Shown here piece by piece: positions 36,267-44,487 of a stretch of 47,496 bases of DNA; position 1 is the first letter of the stretch, and each line of letters begins with the position of its first letter. Source of the DNA: Myxococcaceae bacterium. GTDB lineage: Bacteria; Myxococcota; Myxococcia; Myxococcales; Myxococcaceae. Location: positions 1 to 47,496 of the forward strand of contig JALOQF010000008.1 in NCBI GenBank assembly GCA_025459425.1, written 5' to 3'. Made by a program: the position numbers and the translations under genes. The notes under the pieces are model-generated. The model saw only the letters and a program-made list of their open reading frames with translations. It had not been told where the DNA came from and searched no databases.

Positions 36267-37760
36267 TCAGCCCAGGGCCTTGCGCGCCTCCTCGAGATCG
36301 TCGAACGGCGTCTTCTGGCCGTTCTGCTCCTGGTACGCCTCGTGGCCCTTGCCGGCGATCAGCACCGTGTCGTTCTCCTTCGCGAGCGAGATGGCGGTGG
36401 CGATGGCGGCCTTGCGATCGGCCTCGACGAGGTAGCCCTTCTCGCCCGTGCGCGCCTTCGCCGGGCTCATGCGCCGCAGCCCCGCCTTCTCGAGGCCGGG
36501 GATGATCTCGGCGATGATGTCGTCTGGATCCTCCGAGCGCGGGTTGTCGCTGGTGACGATGGGCACGTCAGCCTGCGCCGCGGCCTCGCCCATGAGCGGG
36601 CGCTTGCCGGTGTCGCGATCGCCGCCGCAGCCGAAGACGACGATGACCTTCCCTTTGGTGACGTGGCGCGCCGACTCGACCGCGCGGGTCAGCGCGTCGT
36701 CGGTGTGCGCGTAGTCGACCAGCACGGTGACGCCCTTGCCGCTCACCTTCTCCATGCGGCCCGGCACGCGGCTCACGCGCTCGATGCCGTCCTGCACGTC
36801 ACGCCGGGAGGCCCCGGCGGCCAGCGCGATGCCGGTGGCGGTGAGAATGTTGTCGAGGTTGTGCGTGCCGACGAGCTGGCTCTTCACCGGAATGTCGCCG
36901 GCCGGCGTCTTGAGCGTCGCCTTGATGCCGCTCGTCGTCAGCTCGGACGAGCCACAGCTCACCTCGCCGTTGCCCAGCCGCGAGAACTTCCACGCCATGC
37001 GCTTCTGCCCGCGCAGCTCGCTGTAAATGCGGTTGGTGTACGTGTCGTCGCCGTTCACCACCGCCACGCCGCCCGGCGAGAGGTTGTCGGTGAAGAGCTT
37101 CCGCTTGGCCTGGAAGTACGTCTCCATGTCCTTGTGGAAGTCGAGGTGGTCGCGCGAGAGGTTGGTGAAGCCCGCCGCGCGGAAGGTGAGGCCGTGCACG
37201 CGGTCCTGCGCGAGGGCGTGGCTCGAGACCTCCATCACCACGGTGTCGACGCCAGCGTCGACCATCTCGCGGAAGGTGCGGTGCAGCTCGATCGGGTCGG
37301 GCGTGGTGTGCGTGGGCACGCGCTTCTGGCCCTGGAAGCGGATCTCGATGGTGCCGAACAGCCCGCACACCGAGCCGCCGGCCGTCATGATGCTCTCGAG
37401 CAGCCAGGCCGTCGTCGTCTTGCCGTTGGTGCCGGTGACGCCGAGCAGCGACAGCTCGCGCGCCGGGTTGCCGTAGAAGTTGCCGGCGACGAGGGCGACG
37501 GCCTTGCGCGCCGAGGGCGTGAGGAAGAGCGGCACCGACAGGCCCGGCACGGGCTTCTCCGAGACGACAGCCACCGCGCCTTTGTCGACGGCCGCGCGCG
37601 CGAACTGGGTGCCGTCGGCGGTGGTGCCCGGCACCGCGATGAAGAGATCGCCCGGCTTCACCTGGCGCGAGTCCGTCGAGATCCCGGTGACATCGACCTT
37701 CGCCTTCGTCGAGGCGACCGGCTCCGTCGAGACGCCTGCCAGCACTTCGTTCAGCTTCAT
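36267..37760 (-). CDS. murE: UDP-MurNAc-L-Ala-D-Glu:meso-diaminopimelate ligase MurE
   Basis: 497 residues from ATG 37760, 32 bp after ftsI. Seen: GISTDSRQVKPGDLFIAVPG, P-loop GTNGKTTT (110-117), MEVSSHALAQDRVHG, NLSRDHLDFH, VDYAHTDDAL and VFGCGGDRD. DNPRSEDP is the amino-acid-selecting motif of enzymes that add meso-diaminopimelate, so the cell wall is predicted to be the Gram-negative A1-gamma type. Confidence 0.98.
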   Translation of the reverse strand: MKLNEVLAGVSTEPVASTKAKVDVTGISTDSRQVKPGDLFIAVPGTTADGTQFARAAVDKGAVAVVSEKPVPGLSVPLFLTPSARKAVALVAGNFYGNPARELSLLGVTGTNGKTTTAWLLESIMTAGGSVCGLFGTIEIRFQGQKRVPTHTTPDPIELHRTFREMVDAGVDTVVMEVSSHALAQDRVHGLTFRAAGFTNLSRDHLDFHKDMETYFQAKRKLFTDNLSPGGVAVVNGDDTYTNRIYSELRGQKRMAWKFSRLGNGEVSCGSSELTTSGIKATLKTPAGDIPVKSQLVGTHNLDNILTATGIALAAGASRRDVQDGIERVSRVPGRMEKVSGKGVTVLVDYAHTDDALTRAVESARHVTKGKVIVVFGCGGDRDTGKRPLMGEAAAQADVPIVTSDNPRSEDPDDIIAEIIPGLEKAGLRRMSPAKARTGEKGYLVEADRKAAIATAISLAKENDTVLIAGKGHEAYQEQNGQKTPFDDLEEARKALG

Positions 37761-37792
37761 CGCGTGTCTTTCTGGCCGCGGGCTGCCGGCGT

Positions 37793-39844
37793 TCAACGGG
37801 TGGTGGAGGGCAAGTGCCCTGCCAACTCGAGGGTGATGCGGGCGCCCTTGTCGACGAGGGTTCCCGCAGCGGGCGACTGCGAGACGACGCGGCCGGAGCC
37901 GACGAGGCGTGGCTCCAGTGACGCGGTGAGGGCTTCTTTCACGGCGGCGCGGCCACTGTGGCCGGTGAGGTTGGGCACGCGCACCGCCCCTTCGGCAGGG
38001 AGCTCGGTGACGGCCTCGACGCGCTCGATGGCGGCGACGACCGGGTTCTTCTCGGGAATGGCGGCCCCGGCCGGCTCCTTCTTCTTCGTGCTGGCCACTT
38101 CGGCGGCCGGCACGTCGCGCGACGGCGGCACCGCGAGATGGGGCATCGCGGCCTCGGCGATCTCCTTGAAGGCCGGCGCCGCCACCAGGCCGCCGTAGAC
38201 GTCGGTCTTCGGCTCGTCGATGAAGATGCCGATGACGACGCGGGGATCTTCCGCGGGCACCATTCCGACGAAGCTCGAGAAGCGCTTGTCCGAGTAGCCG
38301 CGCGCCACGGGGTCGGCCTTCTGCGCGGTGCCCGTCTTGCCCGCCACCCGGTACGCGTCCATGCGGGCCTTCGGCGCCGTGCCGCCCTTCTCCACCACGC
38401 TCTCGAGCATCTCGACCACCGTGCGCGCCGTCTTCGCCGACACCACGCGGCGCACCTCGGTGGGCTTGTTCTCGAGCAGCACCAGCCCGTCGGCATCGAC
38501 CACCCTCGAGACGAGGTACGGCTTCATCAACACACCGCCGTTGGCGAGCGCCGCGAACGCCGCCGTCACCTGGAGCGGAGAGGCCGTGAGGCCCTGGCCG
38601 AAGCTCTGGGTGGCCAGCGCGATCTCGGCCTTCGGGAAGGGAATGACGCCCTTCGCCTCGCCGGGCAGCCCGAGGCCATGGCGCTCCGAGAAGCCGAAGC
38701 GCTGGTACGTCTCGACCAGCTTCTCGCGGCCCAGCTTCTGGCCAATCTTCGCGGCGCCGATGTTCGACGACACCTGCAGCACGCCGCGCACGTCGAGCAC
38801 GCCCGAGGGGTGGCTGTCGTTGATGACGTGGCGGCCGATGGGCATGCGGCCCTTCTCGCAGTCGAACGACGTCGAAGGCGTCACCAGCCCCTCGTCGAGC
38901 GCGCGGGCCACCACGAAGGCCTTCATGGTGGAGCCGGGCTCGAAGGCGTCGGTGAGGGCGCGGTTGCGCAGCACGTCGGCCGACACGCCCTGGGTCGCGT
39001 TCGGGTTGAAGCGCGGCGCGTTGGCGAGCGCGAGCACCTCGCCGGTCTTCGGGTCGAGCACCACGGCCATGCCGGCGACGCCCTTCGCCTCGTCGACGGC
39101 CTTCAGCAGCGCCTTCTCGGCGACGTACTGCAGGTGGCGGTCGACGGTGAGCGACACCGAGGCGCCCTGCCGGCTGGTGGGGTCTTCCACGCCGTTGGTG
39201 AGCACCTTGCGGCCCTTTGCGTCGCGGACCGACGCGCGGCGCGCCTTGTCGCCGGACAGCTCGTCTTCGAAGGACAGCTCGAGGCCGTCGAGGCCGTGCG
39301 AGTCGGTGCCGACGAGGCCGATGACGTGCGCGGCGAGCTCGCGCTGCGGGTAGAAGCGGCGCGGCTCCTTCGTGTAGCCGAAGCCCGGCAGGCCCAGCGC
39401 CTGCACCTTCTGCACCTCGGTCTGCGTCACCTGGCGCTTCACCCACACGAAGCGCTTGCCCTTCATGAAGCGCTCGACGAGCTCCTTCGAGTCGACGCCG
39501 AGCACCTTCGAGAGCTTCTTCGCGGCGTCCTTCGGGTCGTTCAGCATCGAGGGGTCGACCCAGATCGAGTCGACGTCGACGCTCTGCGCGAGGGGCGTAC
39601 CGCGGCGGTCGAAGATGTCTCCGCGCCGCGCGGGGATCTCGAGCTCGCGCAGGTACTGGTCCTGCGCCATGCCCGAGAGCTTCTCGCGCTGGTGGATCTG
39701 CAGGTTGACCGCGCGCGCGAACATGCCGCCGAGCAGCCCGATGAAGGTGAGGCCGACCAGCGACACGCGCAGCCGCATCCACTTCGTGGGGGCGTCGGGT
39801 GAGGCCTGGTGGTGCTTCAGATCGCGCATGGAGGACGGAGTCAC
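37793..39844 (-). CDS. ftsI: Septal transpeptidase FtsI (PBP3) with C-terminal PASTA domain
   Basis: 683 residues from GTG 39844, which overlaps the ftsL stop (GTGA); ATG 39829 is the alternative. One membrane helix at about 25-45, the class B PBP pedestal with RGDIFDRRGTPLA (74-86), and a transpeptidase domain with SxxK at 305-308, SxN at 359-361 and KTG at 503-505. A linker and a PASTA domain (about 619-677, VRVPNLTG ... VVSQSPAAGTLVDKG) end the protein. E. coli FtsI lacks PASTA; the arrangement resembles SpoVD/PBP2x-type enzymes, and PASTA may bind the cell wall or aid septal targeting. Confidence 0.96.
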   Translation of the reverse strand: MTPSSMRDLKHHQASPDAPTKWMRLRVSLVGLTFIGLLGGMFARAVNLQIHQREKLSGMAQDQYLRELEIPARRGDIFDRRGTPLAQSVDVDSIWVDPSMLNDPKDAAKKLSKVLGVDSKELVERFMKGKRFVWVKRQVTQTEVQKVQALGLPGFGYTKEPRRFYPQRELAAHVIGLVGTDSHGLDGLELSFEDELSGDKARRASVRDAKGRKVLTNGVEDPTSRQGASVSLTVDRHLQYVAEKALLKAVDEAKGVAGMAVVLDPKTGEVLALANAPRFNPNATQGVSADVLRNRALTDAFEPGSTMKAFVVARALDEGLVTPSTSFDCEKGRMPIGRHVINDSHPSGVLDVRGVLQVSSNIGAAKIGQKLGREKLVETYQRFGFSERHGLGLPGEAKGVIPFPKAEIALATQSFGQGLTASPLQVTAAFAALANGGVLMKPYLVSRVVDADGLVLLENKPTEVRRVVSAKTARTVVEMLESVVEKGGTAPKARMDAYRVAGKTGTAQKADPVARGYSDKRFSSFVGMVPAEDPRVVIGIFIDEPKTDVYGGLVAAPAFKEIAEAAMPHLAVPPSRDVPAAEVASTKKKEPAGAAIPEKNPVVAAIERVEAVTELPAEGAVRVPNLTGHSGRAAVKEALTASLEPRLVGSGRVVSQSPAAGTLVDKGARITLELAGHLPSTTR

Positions 39845-40161
39845 TTCTTGACGTGGAAGACCTGCGACGGCGGCGGCGTGACGAGCCCGAGCTGGGTGCG
39901 CGCGGTGGCCTCGAGCTTCTGGGGGCCCTTCAAGGTGGCGAGCTCGAGCTTGAGCCGGTCGTTCTCGCGCAAGAGCTCGGTCGACTGCGCGTCGAGCCGC
40001 GACAGCTCGTAGCCCTGCGAGACGACGAGCACCCGCGAGGTGACGTGAATGATGCCCACCAGCGCGAAGAGCGCCACGGCGAGCGCGGCGGGCAGGATCT
40101 CTCCGAGAATGACCGAGAGCGGCACCCCGCCGCGGTTGCGGGCCTCGAGGACGACGCTCAT
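39841..40161 (-). CDS. ftsL: Cell division protein FtsL
   Basis: 106 residues from ATG 40161, overlapping the rsmH stop (ATGA). Short cytoplasmic N-terminus, one membrane helix (about 23-46, ILPAALAVALFALVGIIHV), then a leucine-zipper-like coiled coil (LSRLDAQSTELLRENDRLKL) and a short tail. FtsL forms a complex with FtsQ and FtsB and activates FtsWI. Identified from its position between rsmH and ftsI and its architecture, since the sequence is poorly conserved. Confidence 0.88.
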   Translation of the reverse strand: MSVVLEARNRGGVPLSVILGEILPAALAVALFALVGIIHVTSRVLVVSQGYELSRLDAQSTELLRENDRLKLELATLKGPQKLEATARTQLGLVTPPPSQVFHVKK

Positions 40162-41075
40162 GAGACGACTCCTGGCAGCTTGCGAACGGCGCGCAGCTTC
40201 GCGCTGCGGGCGCGGGGGTTCTGGGCGGTCTCGTCGTCGGTGGCGACGAGGGGCTTCTTCGTGAGCGCCTCGAAGGTGGGCGCCGTGGTGCGGGCGAAAG
40301 GCAGGCCCTTCGGCGCGTCGTCCTGCTCGCCGCACCACTTCTTGAACGTCTGCTTCACCAGCCGGTCTTCGAGCGAGTGGAACGAGATGATGGCGGCGAC
40401 GCCCTTTGGCCCCAGCCACGACGGGAGCGACGCGAGCGCGCGCTCCAACTGCTCGAGCTCGGCGTTCACCGCGATGCGCAGCGCCTGGAAGGTGCGGGTG
40501 GCCACGTGCGTGTCCTTCGGCCAGGCCTTGCGCGGCATGCCCTGCTTGACCGCCTCGACCGCCTCGAAGGTCGTCCTGGGCAGCCGCGCCTTCAGCGCCC
40601 GCGCGATGGGGCGGGAAAAGCGCTCCTCGCCGTACTGGTAGATGACGTCGGCGAGCTCGTTCTCGGGCAGGCGCGCGATCAGCTCGGCGGCCGTCTCGCC
40701 GTCGCCCGACATGCGCATGTCGAGGGGCCCGTCGTGCATGAAGCTGAAGCCGCGCGCGGGCGTGTCGAGCTGCGGAGACGACACGCCGAGATCGAGCACC
40801 AACCCGTCGACCGGCCCGGGCACGAGCGACGCGACGTCACCGAACTCGCCCTGCACCGCGCGGAACGAGTCACCGAACCGGGCCAGGCGCGCCGTGGCGG
40901 CCGCGAGCGCGAGGGGATCACGATCGACGCCCACGACGCGGAAGCCCGCCTCGAGGAGCGCCTCGCTGTGCCCACCACCTCCGAGCGTGCCGTCGACGAT
41001 CACGCGCTGCACTCCTGGCTCGAAACACGAGACCACCTCGCCCTTGAGGACGGTCTGGTGGTTGAACGGACTCAG
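40158..41075 (-). CDS. rsmH: 16S rRNA m4C1402 methyltransferase RsmH (MraW), probable CTG start
   Basis: 305 residues if started at CTG 41075. The family begins with a conserved H..VL..E segment just before the SAM motif; here it is FNHQTVLKGEVV, which is lost if the first standard start (GTG 41036) is used. No ATG, GTG or TTG lies in frame nearby upstream, and CTG overlaps the previous stop as CTGA, mirroring the ATGA and GTGA couplings of the cluster. SAM motif VDGTLGGGGHS, then VGVDRDPLAL, LDLGVSSPQLD, RGFSF, and SFHSLEDRLVK. It methylates N4 of C1402 in the ribosomal P site. Confidence 0.9.
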   Translation of the reverse strand: MSPFNHQTVLKGEVVSCFEPGVQRVIVDGTLGGGGHSEALLEAGFRVVGVDRDPLALAAATARLARFGDSFRAVQGEFGDVASLVPGPVDGLVLDLGVSSPQLDTPARGFSFMHDGPLDMRMSGDGETAAELIARLPENELADVIYQYGEERFSRPIARALKARLPRTTFEAVEAVKQGMPRKAWPKDTHVATRTFQALRIAVNAELEQLERALASLPSWLGPKGVAAIISFHSLEDRLVKQTFKKWCGEQDDAPKGLPFARTTAPTFEALTKKPLVATDDETAQNPRARSAKLRAVRKLPGVVS

Positions 41076-41464
41076 CCCTGCACCATCACCGCGTCGCGGA
41101 ACGCCACCTGCGCGTCGCGCACCTCGGCGAAGAAATCGAAGTCGTCCTGCACGCCGGCGGCCTGAACGATGGTGAAGAGGTACGGCGAGAGGCCCGCGAG
41201 CTTGATGTCGCCGCCGAGCTCACGGAACACCTCGGCGCGGCGCGAGAGCGTGACGAGCCCGCGGTAGTCGAGGTGCGTGACGCCGCGGAAGTCCATCACC
41301 AGGTCGGTGACGCCGTCCATCGAGAGGCTCACGAGCATCTCGCCGATCTCGGCCATCTCGTCGCGGCCGATCTCGCCCTCGAGCACCATCGTCATCGCGC
41401 GGGGACGCATGACGTTCTTCGCCATCGTCGTCCGAACCACTTCCACCGTCGCCAGCTCGCTCAT
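41072..41464 (-). CDS. STAS-domain protein inserted in the dcw cluster
   Basis: 130 residues from ATG 41464, with a GAGGAGGG ribosome site. A single STAS (anti-sigma-factor antagonist-like) domain: VLEGEIGRDEMAEIGEML, LVMDFRGVTHLDYRGLVTL, then LAGLSPYLFTIVQAAGV. In SpoIIAA-type proteins the helix-1 start is D-S-S-G with a phosphorylated Ser; here it is DYRG (66-69), so phosphorylation at that place is not possible. It may act as a constitutive adaptor. Its place between mraZ and rsmH, with CTGA coupling to rsmH, is not the usual dcw order and suggests a role linked to division or wall synthesis. Function unknown. Confidence 0.85.
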   Translation of the reverse strand: MSELATVEVVRTTMAKNVMRPRAMTMVLEGEIGRDEMAEIGEMLVSLSMDGVTDLVMDFRGVTHLDYRGLVTLSRRAEVFRELGGDIKLAGLSPYLFTIVQAAGVQDDFDFFAEVRDAQVAFRDAVMVQG

Positions 41465-41497
41465 GTGTCCCTCCTCGAAGTCCGAAAAAATGGAGCC

Positions 41498-41950
41498 TCA
41501 GCCCTGCCGCAGCTCCGTCAGCACCCGCATCACGTCGGCCGAGTCGGCGGCGGTGCGCGCTTCAGCCTGCGCGGCGTCCCAGCCGGTCTTCGACCAGAGC
41601 TCGATCACCTTCACCATGCCCGCCCAGATGACGTCTTTCTCGAGGTGGGCGTGGCCGCGCAGCGACGGCGGCAACAGCACCCGGCCCAGCTTGTCGACGG
41701 CCACTTCCTGCGCGGGCGCCACGTAGAGCCGCAACAGCGACTTCACGCCGGGCTCCATCGGGTTTCGCCGCGCGAGCGCCGTCTCGAGCTGCTCCCATTC
41801 CTTCACCGGGTAGCAGTGCAGGCACGCGTCGAGCGACGTGGTGACGATGAGCCGCTCGTCGTACTGGCCGACGAGCACCTCACGCAGCTTCGCCGGGAAG
41901 CTCGTTCGCCCCTTCGCGTCGATCTGATGCTCGTAGACGCCCCGGAACAC
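41498..41950 (-). CDS. mraZ: Transcriptional regulator MraZ
   Basis: 150 residues from GTG 41950. Two tandem AbrB-like (SpoVT-AbrB) half domains: [23 protein letters not shown] and [20 protein letters not shown], each with the DxKGRxxxP type signature. MraZ forms rings that bind short direct repeats in the dcw promoter and usually represses it. Three TGG-type repeats with 10-bp period lie just downstream of a strong -35/-10 pair here, which fits autoregulation. First gene of the cluster, 33 bp before the STAS gene. Confidence 0.96.
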   Translation of the reverse strand: MFRGVYEHQIDAKGRTSFPAKLREVLVGQYDERLIVTTSLDACLHCYPVKEWEQLETALARRNPMEPGVKSLLRLYVAPAQEVAVDKLGRVLLPPSLRGHAHLEKDVIWAGMVKVIELWSKTGWDAAQAEARTAADSADVMRVLTELRQG

Positions 41951-42016
41951 GTTGGCCCGCCTTGCCGCCTGGATCAGCCGTCTTTTGCCCTGAATGGGCT
42001 CGAAACTGGGAATCTG

Positions 42017-42041
42017 ATCCGCCGAATACCACTTCTTGCCA
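42017..42041 (-). promoter_or_regulatory. Candidate MraZ operator: three 10-bp-spaced repeats
   Basis: TGGCA (42041-42037), TGGTA (42031-42027) and CGGAT (42021-42017) are separated by five bases each. E. coli MraZ is known to bind TGGGN repeats separated by five bases. The site sits just downstream of the predicted transcription start. Confidence 0.5.
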
Positions 42042-42052
42042 CGACGGCCGCG

Positions 42053-42081
42053 AAATTACGGGCGGTTCCCGAGGGGGTCAA
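42053..42081 (-). promoter_or_regulatory. Sigma-70 promoter of the dcw cluster
   Basis: TTGACC (42081-42076), 17-bp spacer, TAATTT (42058-42053): the best promoter match in the window. Transcription would begin near 42046, leaving about a 95-base leader before mraZ. Confidence 0.65.
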
Positions 42082-42210
42082 GAAACGATGATCCAGCCTG
42101 TAGCGTTCGACCGGCTAACGCGGCGTGTCACGGCCAGTTTCGCCGATCGGTTCCAGTGCGGGCGAAAAGCATCGGTGACAGCGCGGCAAAGTGCGCTAGG
42201 GAGGCGGCCC

Positions 42211-42924
42211 GTGTCGCTGCCGCCCGGCGCGCCGATCCGCCTGAAGGTCGGGTACAAAACACCCGAGACGTTGCTCGGAGAGCTGACCAAGTCGGTTGGC
42301 CGTGGCGGCGTGCGCATCGAGGCGAAGAAGACGGTGCCGGTGGGCACGAAGTTCGTCTTCGAGCTCAAGAGCGTGGGCGTCAAAGAATCGGTCGAGGTGA
42401 GCGGCACGGTGCAGACGGTGACCGAGACGGCGCCGGGCCGGTACGTGCTGCACATTCGGTACGAGCCGCCGCGCAACCGGCAGGGGCTCGACGCGGTGTT
42501 GAAGCGCATCTTCGAGGCGACCGAGAAGGACGTACGCCGGCGCACGCCCCGGGTGCCGCTGCACGTGCGGGCGACCGAGAACTCGCCGAACTCGCCGATC
42601 TACCGCCTGCGCGATCTGTCGCGTGGAGGCATGGGGCTCGACGTCGAGTGCGAGATTCTGCCGACGTACCTGCAGGTGGGCACGCCCACGCTGGTGCAGA
42701 TGCGGCTGACGACCGGCCAGCTCGCCGCGCACGGAGAGATCATCTGGGTGGTGCAGCCCGACGCGTCGAAGGCGATGCCGGCGCGGGTGGGCGTGCACTT
42801 CGGCAAGCTGTCTCCGGCCGCGGCGACGATGCTGGACGATCTGCTGACGCTGAAGGCCCTGCCCCAGCCGCCGTGGATCGCCCGGCTCGCGTTCGGGAAT
42901 GACGCGCTCTCGCAGATGAAGTGA
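42211..42924 (+). CDS. PilZ-domain protein, likely c-di-GMP receptor
   Basis: 237 residues from GTG 42211, chosen for GGGAGG six bases upstream; ATG 42088 would add 41 residues without family features. An N-terminal PilZ-like module (about 5-95, resembling the Myxococcus TIGR02266 paralogues) is followed by a canonical PilZ domain with RRRTPR and DLSRGGMGL, the RxxxR and D/NxSxxG elements that grip cyclic di-GMP. Cytoplasmic. Such proteins often regulate motility or polysaccharide export. Divergent from mraZ; the 120 bp upstream has no other gene. Confidence 0.88.
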   Translation: MSLPPGAPIRLKVGYKTPETLLGELTKSVGRGGVRIEAKKTVPVGTKFVFELKSVGVKESVEVSGTVQTVTETAPGRYVLHIRYEPPRNRQGLDAVLKRIFEATEKDVRRRTPRVPLHVRATENSPNSPIYRLRDLSRGGMGLDVECEILPTYLQVGTPTLVQMRLTTGQLAAHGEIIWVVQPDASKAMPARVGVHFGKLSPAAATMLDDLLTLKALPQPPWIARLAFGNDALSQMK

Positions 42925-42930
42925 GCGGCC

Positions 42931-43296
42931 TCAGGGCTCTTCCAGCCCGAGGTGCAACCGGAGCGCGGCGTCGACACGTTCCAGCGTGGCCCTGTTGACG
43001 GAGCCCGCTCGCTTGACGACGCGGCTGCGATCGTACGAGGTGATCATCGACGCGTTGGCCACCCGCTCGACCGTGAGGTTGGACCGGGGGCTGCGGAGGT
43101 CGACCATGAACGCCCGGGCCGCGCGCTCCTTCGTGAAGCGCTGGGTGGGGATGACGGTCACCACCTGGCCGAACTGATTGGCGACGTCGTTCGAGACCAC
43201 GACACAGGTTCGAACCTTCTTCGGCTCGGCGCCGACCGACGGCTCGCAATTCACCCAGACGATGTCGCCGCGCCGGAGCCGGAGGGGCTCAGTCAT
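42931..43296 (-). CDS. MazF/PemK-type toxin (endoribonuclease)
   Basis: 121 residues from ATG 43296. LRRGDIVWVNCEPSVGAEPKKVRTCVVVSND matches the MazF core in pieces: GDIVWV, an aligned Pro, then R-x-CVVVSND with the catalytic Arg and following Thr-like position as Cys, and QVVTVIPTQRF. MazF enzymes cut single-stranded RNA at short motifs. The start overlaps the antitoxin gene by eight bases. The C-terminus (RATLERVDAALRLHLGL) is the typical closing helix. Convergent with the PilZ gene. Confidence 0.9.
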   Translation of the reverse strand: MTEPLRLRRGDIVWVNCEPSVGAEPKKVRTCVVVSNDVANQFGQVVTVIPTQRFTKERAARAFMVDLRSPRSNLTVERVANASMITSYDRSRVVKRAGSVNRATLERVDAALRLHLGLEEP

Positions 43297-43531
43297 CGAG
43301 CGACTCCAGATCGGCGAGCGCGGCTGGCTCGAAGTCCTTGAGGAGCGCGACCGCATCGGCCCGTCCAGCGGCGTAGTCACGAGCGAGCGCCTTCTTCCGC
43401 TCGAGCGCCTCCGCGCGGGCCAGGCCCTCTTCGATGAGGGTTCGCGCGACCCGTGTCACCCGCTGGCCACGTGCGTGCCGTTTCAGAGCGGCGAGCGTGT
43501 CAGCGGGAAGTGTCAGATTGAGCCGGCTCAT
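43289..43531 (-). CDS. Antitoxin partner of the MazF-like toxin
   Basis: 80 residues from ATG 43531. The front (RLNLTLPADTLAALKRHARGQRVTRVARTLIEEGL, residues 3-37) looks like a ribbon-helix-helix DNA-binding fold: one beta strand, then two helices. The acidic tail (DFEPAALADLESLDD) would wrap the toxin. Pair order antitoxin-toxin with overlap is the standard layout and allows coupled translation and autorepression. TACTCC lies seven bases before the ATG as a possible -10 element. Confidence 0.88.
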   Translation of the reverse strand: MSRLNLTLPADTLAALKRHARGQRVTRVARTLIEEGLARAEALERKKALARDYAAGRADAVALLKDFEPAALADLESLDD

Positions 43532-43551
43532 GACACGGGGAGTAGCACGAC

Positions 43552-44487
43552 TCAGTCAGGCAGGAACACCAGCCCCGTCGGCTGACCATCTCGCAGCGCC
43601 ACCACCGCAGGCTTGCCGAGCCACGCCCCCTCGGGGTCCTTCCGCACGTAGCGCAAGGGGAACAGCCGCTTCGCCTTCGCGTCGCCCAGGCGCAGCAGCG
43701 GGCCCGCTTCACCATCGGACGAGAACGTCAGCAGCACACCCTCGGCGTCTTCCGCGTGCAGCTCGTACTCGGGCTCGTCGAACGTGAGCGCCTTGAGCGA
43801 CACCTTCTTGAAGCTCCGCGGCAGCTCGTCGGCGCCCTTCTGGGTGCTCGCGTGCGCCAGGAACCCTCGTGACGCGAGCAGGCCATCAGTGCTCGCGGCG
43901 AGCGCCTTGAGCCGCTCCTGCTCGAACTCGGCCGTGTAGCGCCGCCGCAGCACCGGGCTCTTCGTCGGAGCGAGCGCGCCTTTGCGGTACTCGTACTCGC
44001 GCCCCACGAAGACGAACGCCGGCTCGGGCTGCTTCTCGACGGCCTGGTACGTCCACTCGGTGAGCAGCAGCGCCCGGCCCTTCACGAAGTCAGCCGGAAG
44101 ATCGTGCGCCACCCCGTGCACCACCACGTCCTCGGTGCCGTCGACGATCGAGACTTCCCACGACCGAATCTCCATGCCGTCCGACACGCTCATCAGGCTG
44201 GCCACGACGAGCTCGGGCGAACCATCGCCGTCGAGATCGACCTGCTGCACCGAGAAGTCCGTCACCGCCCCGCGGTTCGTGTCGGTGGTCCAGATGACGC
44301 GCCGCTCCTCGGGCCGGTCGACCACCAGCAGATCGACGCTCCGCTCGTTCGGCGCCGAGCACTTGCACACCCGCACCTCACCCGACGTCGTGCACGCCGC
44401 CTGCGTGCAGTTCTCGAGGGGCACCAGCGCGGGGGCGGGAAACGGCGCGGCAGCAAGGAGCAACGGCAGCAGCATGGAGGCGGTCAT
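43552..44487 (-). CDS. Exported protein of unknown function with DxDGDG repeat
   Basis: 311 residues from ATG 44487 (an ATG at 44475 is also possible). Signal peptide MTASMLLPLLLAAAPFPAPA. After a Cys-rich start (NCTQAACTTSGEVRVCKCS), VQQVDLDGDGSPELVVASL matches the calcium-binding FG-GAP/VCBS-type loop, here as a single copy. The rest is beta-rich without a recognised domain. Likely periplasmic or secreted. Located 20 bp upstream of the antitoxin gene on the same strand and divergent from the Cys-rich lipoprotein. Confidence 0.75.
   Translation of the reverse strand: MTASMLLPLLLAAAPFPAPALVPLENCTQAACTTSGEVRVCKCSAPNERSVDLLVVDRPEERRVIWTTDTNRGAVTDFSVQQVDLDGDGSPELVVASLMSVSDGMEIRSWEVSIVDGTEDVVVHGVAHDLPADFVKGRALLLTEWTYQAVEKQPEPAFVFVGREYEYRKGALAPTKSPVLRRRYTAEFEQERLKALAASTDGLLASRGFLAHASTQKGADELPRSFKKVSLKALTFDEPEYELHAEDAEGVLLTFSSDGEAGPLLRLGDAKAKRLFPLRYVRKDPEGAWLGKPAVVALRDGQPTGLVFLPD

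Noticed and set aside
34848-38198. Plus-strand open frame of 1116 codons opposite murF, murE and ftsI
   Set aside because: Shadow of conserved Mur ligases; no motifs, no ribosome site, and codon-position bias belongs to the other strand.
40158-41036. rsmH started at GTG 41036
   Set aside because: It would remove the conserved N-terminal FNHQTVLKGE segment next to the SAM motif; kept only as an alternative.
41962-42210. N-terminal extension of the PilZ gene from upstream starts
   Set aside because: The extra residues have no family features, run across the mraZ promoter and operator, and a good ribosome site lies before GTG 42211.
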